Source: Crossaster papposus
Taxonomy: Eukaryota; Echinodermata; Asteroidea; Velatida; Solasteridae
Length of the DNA stretch: 64,000 nucleotides
Direction: 5' to 3'
Assembly (NCBI GenBank): GCA_037893245.1
Contig: JBAIAA010000409.1
Location: 2,099,001-2,163,000, forward strand
In this document: positions 57,890 to 64,000 of the stretch, one piece after another
How the letters are laid out: every line of letters starts with the position of its first letter
Numbering within the stretch: the stretch's first letter is position 1
Program-made: the position numbers and the translations under genes
The notes under the pieces: generated by a model
The model's database searches: none
Told to the model about the DNA's origin: nothing
What the model saw: only the letters and a program-made list of their open reading frames with translations

Positions 57890-58110
57890 CAAGGCACGAC
57901 TTGAACCTGCGACCTCCAGGATACCGGACTGGCGCTCTACCAACTGAGCTATCTTGCCCTATGTTGGCGGTCTCCCAAATCGTCTCCCGGAAAAATAACC
58001 TAGCGGTACAGGAGAGAACCAACTCTAAAATATGATCCAGGCCAGGAATCGAACCCGGGCCACATTGGTGAGAGGCAAGCATTTTACACACAAGCTACCC
58101 ATGTCACCCT
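57890..58110 (-). mobile_element. Two-headed tRNA-derived SINE
   Basis: On the minus strand a first tRNA-like head (GGTGACATGGGTAGCTTGTG; B-box GGGTTCGATTCCTGGCC) is followed by about 65 bp, then a second head GGGCAAGATAGCTCAGTTGG, TAGAGCGCCAG with B-box AGGTTCAAGTCG. The second head keeps D-arm and T-arm words but lacks U33 and a clean anticodon stem, so it is not a functional tRNA gene. A fragment of the second head recurs at 60215-60258. Confidence 0.78.
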
Positions 58111-58374
58111 TGTGAGTTCGGTATGTCTATGAGAAAATAGAACAACTCAACAATGGCACGGGAATACATCTCTTAGGTAAAAGCCGTTTTATTGTTTCAA
58201 ATGCTCATTGGGCTGAATACATACAAAAACTATCAATTGCTTTTTCTAGGCTTTGGCTTACATTTTTATACAAAAAAATAAGAAATTGCTAGCGAGAAAA
58301 AAACATTCACCTTTTTTTTTTGGCAAAAGCAAAAGCTTGTTTCTTGCAAGCAAATACTTTCCAGATTAGCAAAT

Positions 58375-58743
58375 GTGACCCGCTCCATCGTAATCAGGAA
58401 TAAGTCGCTGAGGCCGTTTTACGCAATCACAGTTATCACAGATTATTGTCATTAATGTCTTGTATGTAAAAACGATCAATAAAGATAAAAATTAATAGGA
58501 TTTGTGGGCGCTGTCCGTATGATTTTGGTCAATTTTGTTTATTTCAAAGCTGTTTTTCTCGTAATGTGGATTTAGCGAATAAATATACACCTGTCATCTT
58601 CATCAGACCATAACTCGTTAACCTAAACAGATACACACTTGTGATGGGTATCATTAGAAAGCTTATGAAATGCTCTTTCTCAAGATGTGCATATCGAGAG
58701 AAAAAAATTAAGACTTATTCCTGATTTCGATGGAGCGGGTCAC
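58375..58743. mobile_element. MITE family E (GTGACC group)
   Basis: GTGACCCGCTCCATCGTAAT, CAGGAATAAGTC … GACTTATTCCTGATTTCGAT, GGAGCGGGTCAC with AAAT on both sides (58371-58374, 58744-58747). Confidence 0.94.
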
Positions 58744-58875
58744 AAATGCTTTTCAGATTAATAGCAAATGGTTTTTATATTACCAAATGCTTTCTAGATT
58801 AGCACATATTTTCCAGACTAGCAATGGCTTAAAAACTTATACAGCTTAAAAAGCTTAAAAACTTAGCGCTATTGT

Positions 58876-59292
58876 TCTGAATCCCACAAAATCAGAGTAA
58901 AGTTGACATTTTGATATTTTAAGATATTGGTATTTCCAGATTCCTTGAATTCTTAGCTTTAAAATGATATTCACAATTATTGGGTAGGGTATTTAAAAAA
59001 TATTCAATATTGAGCAAAACCATCGGTCATTACACACATCAAATTAAGAACGGTTAAGAATTAATTTCGCTACATTTTACTTCTTAGGTACGCTCAGTAA
59101 AATCAAATTTAGATTTGTTCTGCTAATCTTTAAAAAAAAAAATTGGTAGTACGAAAGAAAACATATGTGGGAATTGTATCATGCCAAAACCCAAGAAACG
59201 ATTCCCCACTGTCAAATCAGCTATTTTCAATCATAACTCAATATAGCGCATAGCGCAACTTTACGCCGTTTTAGTGGAAGCAAGTCACAAAT
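58876..59292. mobile_element. Degenerate GTGACC-group relative
   Basis: GAATCCCACAAAATCAGAGT, AAAGTTGAC at left; AACTTTACGCCGTTTTAGTG, GAAGCAAGTCAC at right, AAAT after the right end. Arms poorly matched; related to the 45681 element. Confidence 0.55.
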
Positions 59293-59407
59293 GCTTTCTT
59301 TTTTTGCTTCTGCATGATGAGCTTAAATTGCTTTTGCTCGGTGCTTCTGTTCATCAGCTATTACTAAATCTGTATGTATTCAGCCTAATGCTTAAAGTAA
59401 TCCATAC

Positions 59408-59563
59408 CTGAATTGGGGCAACGATGGCCAGGTTGATGTTTTGAAACATATACTGGATGGCATCTTGGTCGATCGACATGTGGTTAGTGATCTGGCCTGT
59501 GTTCATCTTACCACTGGAGATGGCCACGGTGGACAAGCGTAGAGACTTCTCGTAAACCATTGT
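59408..59563 (-). CDS. ABCC9-like: ABCC exon 3: TMD1 intracellular loop 1
   Basis: 52 codons, phase 0 to 0 (residues 117-168). The start TMVYEKSLRLS follows the classic ABCC pattern (K.Y.K.L.LS). It continues GKMNTGQITNHMSIDQDAI, the conserved G..T.G.I.N.M..D segment that contacts the NBDs, and ends NINLAIVAPIQ. Acceptor ctcaatttcag, donor gtatgg. Confidence 0.92.
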
Positions 59564-59656
59564 CTGAAATTGAGGGGTGAAAACAATATTACTAAATAAA
59601 TAAAATCCATGCATAATTCATCGGGGCAACAATAACGACTAGTTCAATGTTTTTAA

Positions 59657-59862
59657 TTAACCAGTTCGCGCTGGGATTATTTTAACAAAACTTGGAGGCG
59701 GGTTCAGGCTGATAGTACCGGGAAGCTGCACCCACGCATTTCCAGCCTTGCTCGCTGCTGACAGACATATCCGGCCTGGCTTGTGACTTGTTTATGCGTC
59801 ATCCGTTTTGAATTTGGAGAAAACCTTGTGTGTATATACGTCCTCCTGCGCAAACTGGTTAA
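59657..59862. mobile_element. MITE family B, copy 4 (reverse)
   Basis: TTAACCAGTTCGCGCTGGGA … GTCCTCCTGCGCAAACTGGTTAA; interior ACCCACGCATTTCCAGCCTT matches inverse of copies 1-2. Confidence 0.9.
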
Positions 59863-60040
59863 AGAAATCACTGAATTATTTAAAGACACATATAATAACC
59901 AATAAACGCCACCAGAGATTTAAGAAAAGTGCCTCTTTCTGGCAAAACGAGATTTTCAAAAAACAATTTTTAGCAAAATCTAACTAACACAGAAAAAATA
60001 ACTCACACATCTCAAAGATTGCTTCGAAGCAAAAGATCTA

Positions 60041-60674
60041 CAGCGTGTTCCTAAACAAAATGGTGCAAATTGATCGCATCTTTTTCATCATAAATTTGTT
60101 ATGGATATTGCTTTCAAAAAGCTACACAAATAGACCACAAATTTGGCTTTCAATTTGGCTTTGGCTTTGGCTTCCTAGTTTTTATTTCAAAGCGACCTCT
60201 GGAATACAAAACCCGCACTCTACCAACTGAGCTATCTTGCCCTATGTTGGCGGTTTCCGAAACTGTCAGTATTGTAACGTAGACCGTTGCTGGGGTCGAC
60301 AAAGACACAAGAAGGAAACTTAAGACAGGTATTCTTTGGTTTTGGTGATTCTTAGGCCGTTTATTTCAACTCCTCTGTCAAACAAGTGACATGAAGTTTA
60401 TCGTTACACGCGACACTGGAAACTGGTCTAAACCGGTTCGGCGTGTGCGCTATCCGGAACGGGTTGCCCGGGCGTACTGGCAGGGCCTACTAGGCCAACC
60501 AGCACAGACGCTACAGTATCTTTGTTCGAGAGCGCAAGTCAGAAGTCATAAAACCCAGAATGCCGTGTGGCCAGGGATCATGCCAATTTTACGATTCAAC
60601 CTGGGAAGCGACATTGTGGGGATCACTTAATGAGGATACGCTGTTCACTGCACCATCTTTTAAGGAACACACTG
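60041..60674. mobile_element. Tc1/mariner-like element P, copy 2
   Basis: CAGCGTGTTCCTAAACAAAA, TGGTGCAA … GCACCATCTTTTAAGGAACA, CACTG, TA on both sides. The interior carries a SINE-head fragment (60215-60258) and a GC-rich piece with no domain. Confidence 0.85.
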
Positions 60675-60679
60675 TATAC

Positions 60680-61523
60680 ACAACACAAAAACAGTGTGTC
60701 TAAAAAAAAATGAAAACAAAATATAAATATATACATTATATATAAACACAAATATAGGTATGGTTTGAAAGATACACCTTTCCACATTATAATGAGACAT
60801 CAACGTCCAAATCTGATTTTGTTTACAGAGTAATTTCGATTTTGTTTGGATGTGTAAGTGTTGCAATGTGGATGAGCCGATGGTGATTAGACTTGTGGAC
60901 AAGTCGTTAATGTTTGTCGCGGCCGGCGATAGTCGAGTTGCGGTGCATTATAGTCGAGTCGCGGTGCATAATACGCTAAAGTGCGCCCTCGCGCGAGGCT
61001 GCTGGCTCCCGACTGTACTTCCGGGACCGAAGCTGTGCAGCACAGGGAGCAGTATAGTCTCGTCTCGCCCGTGTCACGAGGATTCGCGGGGGGAGTTAGA
61101 ACGCTATCACCGCGACAAACATTTAACGACTTGGTGATTAGCAGCTAACCACACATGCCCAATTCCTCACGTTAAACATAAATTATTTAGCAGGTAAACA
61201 TGTTCACCCACATGAATTTTGTTTACTAGCTAAAGGTAGTGTACGTAGGCCAGGCAACTGTCCAAACATTGGCAAGTAGCTAGTTACTGTTGTCCCAATG
61301 CCTAAAATCGAAAACTTGGTCCCATGGTAAATGTTACCTCTCTTGGGAAATTACTCATAACTCTGTTAACAAATTATCAAATTATCAAATTTGATGTTTC
61401 CTTTTAAAGTGGAAATTCCAACTATACCTATATTATCTAAGCTGGTTGCACATTCTGCTTGTGGCATTCCATTATATTTTTTTCCATTTTTTTTTGACAC
61501 TGTAAAAGTCAATTGATTATTAC
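60680..61523. other. ABCC intron 2 (part); no gene seen
   Basis: AGTCGAGTTGCGGTGCATTA, TAGTCGAGTCGCGGTGCATA is a short direct repeat at about 60931-60970. The + frame 60850-61137 has no domain. Confidence 0.5.
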
Positions 61524-61682
61524 CTGGATAGCAGCACCCACATTCATTCCCTCAATGATAGTGAGATAGTAGTGTGTTTGTAGACAGACGGAACTGCCCA
61601 TCGCACCAAAGAACATAACCATAACCAACACAAAGCCATTTTGGAAGAACTCCTCGACTTTGACATTGTGTGGGGCGATCAC
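61524..61682 (-). CDS. ABCC9-like: ABCC exon 2: TMD1 helix
   Basis: 53 codons, phase 0 to 0 (residues 64-116). It holds a hydrophobic helix (FVLVMVMFFGAMGSSVCL) followed by QTHYYLTIIEGMNVGAAIQ. That corresponds to the SUR segment where a transmembrane helix leads into the first cytosolic loop, and GAAIQ matches the conserved G.AIQ of the family. Acceptor atttttttag, donor gtaata. Confidence 0.9.
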
Positions 61683-61794
61683 CTAAAAAAAATATTAAAA
61701 AAAACACCACACACAAAGAAGTTCAGTTTTGACTGCAAAGACATACAAGAAACATAAGAAAACAATGCTACTCTATTATATGGGGGCATGTACT

Positions 61795-61990
61795 GTGACC
61801 TGGTGGTTAGGGTTTGTGACTCATGATCAGAGAATCGAGGTTTGAATCCAGCTGTTGGTCATTTGTTGTGTCCTTGGGCAAGCCACTTCACCCCACTGGG
61901 TGAGCTCTCCACCCAGGAGTATAAATGGATGCTTTAATTATATACCCAGGGTAGCCTCATCAGTTAAAAAAACCTGCTGTATTAGATGTT
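61795..61990 (+). mobile_element. tRNA-derived SINE, another family
   Basis: TGACCTGGTGGTTAGGGTTT (A-box side), AATCGAGGTTTGAATCCAGC (B-box), TCCTTGGGCAAGCCACTTCA, CTCTCCACCCAGGAGTATAA. It shares the CACCCAGGAGTA(T)AA(A)TGG word with the SINEs at 7840-8900. Confidence 0.85.
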
Positions 61991-62140
61991 TTTTAAAACC
62001 AATTTAAATTTAAGAGTAAATATCGGTATGTACTCTTTACTCCAAAATCAGCATCTCGTGGGAGGTTGGGGCACCAGCCTATATGGTCTGTTGAATCTCC
62101 GTTTGGTTTGGGAAAAAACAGTAGGCTATATCAAGATTTT

Positions 62141-62231
62141 TGTGGGGGGGGGGGGGGGGGGGGACCAAGAATGTGTAGGGGGGGGGGGGCATGCCTCTTC
62201 CCCACCAGCCCCCCCCCCCCCCCCCCCCCCT
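62141..62231. repeat. Facing G- and C-homopolymer tracts
   Basis: About 20 G at 62143-62163 and 11 G at 62178-62189 face a ~22-bp C tract at 62209-62231. The G and C runs can pair as a hairpin. Gly/Pro frames here are artefacts. Confidence 0.93.
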
Positions 62232-62284
62232 CCTTTGGCTACGCCACTTGCATTTTGTCCAAAAGGCACTCCAAAACGTTGGAC

Positions 62285-62450
62285 TAGCAAACTTGTCTGG
62301 CAACGTTGGTCCAACATTGGGATAGTGTGTATTCAACATTGCTGCAATGTTGTCCCAATGTGCAAAATAACGTTGCCAGACAACGTTGAAATGCATATTT
62401 GACAATGTTGATCCAACATTGATCCAACGTTGGTCCAACGTTGTCTTGCT
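62285..62450. repeat. CAACGTTG/CAACATTG palindrome cluster
   Basis: About ten copies of CAACGTTG, CAACATTG or CAATGTTG in 165 bp, outer ones in longer inverted context (TTGTCTGGCAACGTTGGTCC versus AACGTTGCCAGACAACGTTG). Probably a small palindromic MITE. Confidence 0.85.
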
Positions 62451-62582
62451 ACCTGGTTAACTAGCTAGCAAGCTATTTTATTGCTAAATGTAACAATTCA
62501 CGGTCATTTGGTTTACAATTGACCAAAGAAAAAAGTTTTGACGTTTGACCAAAAGATTGGTAGCAACCCATGATAGTAACTA

Positions 62583-62833
62583 GGGACCAATTTCATAGAG
62601 CTAGCTGTTAAGCACAAAAAATTGCTTAGCATCAAAAAGTCTTGCTCAAAAATAAAGGGTTGACAGCCAAAACTCCATGTACATTTTATGCTATTAAGCA
62701 AAAACCAACTGAATATAAGTCAGAAACAATATATGTTATCTACAAATTTGGTTTGTAACCCTGTTTTTGACAAGAATAGATTTTCATGCTAAGCAAAATT
62801 TTGTGCTTAACAGCTCTATGGAATTGGCCCCTG
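62583..62833. mobile_element. MITE family F, copy 3
   Basis: GGGACCAATTTCATAGAGCT … AGCTCTATGGAATTGGCCCC with CTTAGCATCAAAAAGTCTTG arms. Confidence 0.92.
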
Positions 62834-62974
62834 TTGACCAACAGAGGTTGAGGTCTTAATACCAAATTTTTTGAAATTTCCAAAAACATGACAGAATAAA
62901 TTCTGTTCTTTTTAACCAATTTGTTTATTGAGTAAATAACACAAGAAAAGAACAATGCCAATATGGCAACTCAC

Positions 62975-63163
62975 TTGTACCTCACTGGCCGGGGTCCTGA
63001 TGGTTTGCACGTAGAGCGTTACGCTGCCCACAGCAAGGGGCCCGACAAAGTTCAAAAGCTCTCCAACCACTTTCAGTATTCCCGCCATGAACATCCTCCC
63101 GCCATACACCCTCCAGTAAACCTTAAACAGCGACGTCTGCTTTCCTAGCTTGCGTGCCTTGGC
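62975..63163 (-). CDS. ABCC9-like: ABCC exon 1 of window: start of TMD1
   Basis: 63 codons, phase 0 to 0 (window residues 1-63). It begins with a basic amphipathic stretch (AKARKLGKQTSLFK) like the lasso/elbow helix that precedes TM6 in ABCC proteins. The first TMD1 helix follows (MAGILKVVGELLNFVGPLAV). The acceptor is ccctaactcag and the donor gtgagt. An alternative donor gtacaa lies 6 bp earlier and would remove two codons. The acceptor side is bordered within about 25 bp by a truncated family-A MITE (from about 63185). Confidence 0.9.
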
Positions 63164-63184
63164 CTGAGTTAGGGACCAGGAAAC

Positions 63185-63858
63185 ATCAAACATTTTTACT
63201 GCCGAACTGTTAGGAAATATCTTACTTATTTGAAAGTAAATAATGATTGTAGGCATCCAGCAAAATGATTCCGCTAGATATCCTTTAATTGTTTTCGAAA
63301 AATTAAATTTAATTTAAACAAATTTACGATCGTGTTTCGTGTTTCAACATTTCGTGTTTTTATCAGCATAGATGATTGTCAAACTTCGGACAGGCCAGTT
63401 AAACGATATTTGTGACCGGCTCTACAAAAAGGTGTATTAAGTCGCGCTGTGCATTATTGTGTAATGACCCGCTCAATGTCATCAAAATGTGATTTTCATT
63501 TTTTGCAATGAATGACATATTTAATACCTACAGTTTCAGGTTTCATTCAAAGAAATGTTGATTTTGATAAATAAAGTGGAAAAAATACAATTTTGTGTGC
63601 ATCGTTCTGTTGTAGTACAAGACAGCCGGCCATTTTCTCAGTTGTGTAATTTGAACTACAAGAAAGTAATCAATATGTAAACATGTTATATCTCCAAAAT
63701 GAGAGGGGCTGTGGACCTCTATTATATACCAAATGAAAGCTAATGTTGTGGGCTTTTCAACCATTTATATAACTCAATTTCTTTTTTTTGCGACATAATA
63801 CACCTTTTTGTAGAGCCGGTCACATTTACTATAAAATAACCCCCTAAATTATTATTAT
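63185..63858 (-). mobile_element. MITE family A, copy 13, truncated and split by C4
   Basis: Its truncated end begins ~22 bp upstream of exon 1's acceptor (CAAACATTTTTACTGCCGAA). It runs to AAACGATATTT, is cut by family C, and resumes ATTTACTATAAAATAACCCC. Confidence 0.88.
63412..63823. mobile_element. MITE family C, copy 4, nested in MITE A
   Basis: GTGACCGGCTCTACAAAAAG … TTTTTGTAGAGCCGGTCAC with ATTT on both sides (63408-63411, 63824-63827). The pre-insertion MITE A sequence GATATTTACTAT can be read by removing it. Confidence 0.95.
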
Positions 63859-64000
63859 TATTTATTTATTATTTACCCTGGGGTAACCGCTCAGTGAAAC
63901 ACCGTTTTTCAGAGGGCCCCAGCAGTTATACAATTTGAATTGCGAAGGACGCGGCTACAACGTAGTCGAGCCGCTGGCACGTAAAGGCGCCTCTGGCAGC
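63859..64000. other. Right edge: ATT-microsatellite and unassigned repeat
   Basis: (ATT)n then ACCCTGGGGTAACCGCTCAG and a GC-rich piece ending GCTGGCACGTAAAGGCGCCT. No upstream ABCC exon was seen before the window ends. Confidence 0.5.

Noticed and set aside
57890-57962. A functional tRNA gene on the minus strand
   Set aside because: It has box A and box B words but no U33, an imperfect anticodon stem and poor acceptor pairing, and lies in a composite SINE.
60267-60610. Solo LTR
   Set aside because: TTTATTTCAACTCC-type sequence hinted at one, but no terminal TG..CA pair, target duplication or second copy could be found, and it lies inside mariner-like element P.
62066-62438. Gly/Pro-rich frames on both strands
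   Set aside because: Artefacts of the G and C homopolymer tracts.

Overview
This window is eukaryotic: it has no bacterial-style operons, and its only long cellular gene is split into short exons with GT..AG introns. The base composition is AT-rich and most of the sequence is transposon debris. A sulfonylurea-receptor-like ABCC transporter, CR1/jockey-type LINEs, tRNA-derived SINEs, a Helentron-like helicase-endonuclease and dozens of MITEs suggest a marine invertebrate. An echinoderm is my best guess, but nothing in the window fixes the species.

The backbone is one minus-strand gene. I assembled 27 consecutive internal coding exons, from 62975-63163 (first in transcript order) down to 16400-16533 (last). 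Together they give 3669 coding bases, or 1223 codons, with no stop and compatible phases at all 26 junctions. The product runs TMD1 - linker - NBD1 - linker - TMD2 - most of NBD2 of an ABC-C family protein. NBD1 and NBD2 most resemble the SUR/ABCC8-ABCC9 branch. The 5' exons (any TMD0, the L0 linker, the start codon) lie to the right of the window. The 3' exons (H-loop of NBD2, C-terminus, poly(A) site) lie to the left of it, because nothing in 1-16399 encodes them. The intron leaving the last exon is therefore at least 16 kb long.

Layout from left to right. 1-3540: TAATGG-type microsatellite, AT-rich DNA and a 92-bp satellite. 3541-4689: a 5'-truncated Helentron-like Pif1 helicase + endonuclease reading frame. 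4694-5150: an inverted-repeat element. 5650-6590 and 7265-8960: two minisatellites, the second with three tRNA-SINE copies caught in it. 9535-10570: duplicated segments and a 4 x 89-bp repeat. 11770-16370: a CRE/E-box-rich satellite with higher-order structure, ending in poly(A)-linked hairpin cassettes 34 bp from the ABCC exon. 16400-63163: ABCC exons separated by introns that are largely MITEs, SINEs, foldback elements and a 3.8-kb LINE with an intact 1047-codon frame (21722-24865).

The mobile elements are the most informative part beyond the gene. At least three MITE families (A, B, G) are flanked by TTAA. A separate group with GTGACC...GGTCAC ends makes 4-bp A/T-only target duplications and nests into itself and into family A. 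A hAT-type MITE has an 8-bp duplication next to a duplicated splice donor. Long-TIR elements, two Tc1/mariner-like families and several near-perfect foldbacks are also present. Several transposon ends lie 6-40 bp from ABCC splice sites. All assignments come from reading the sequence, with no database search; family names (A, B, C...) are local labels.
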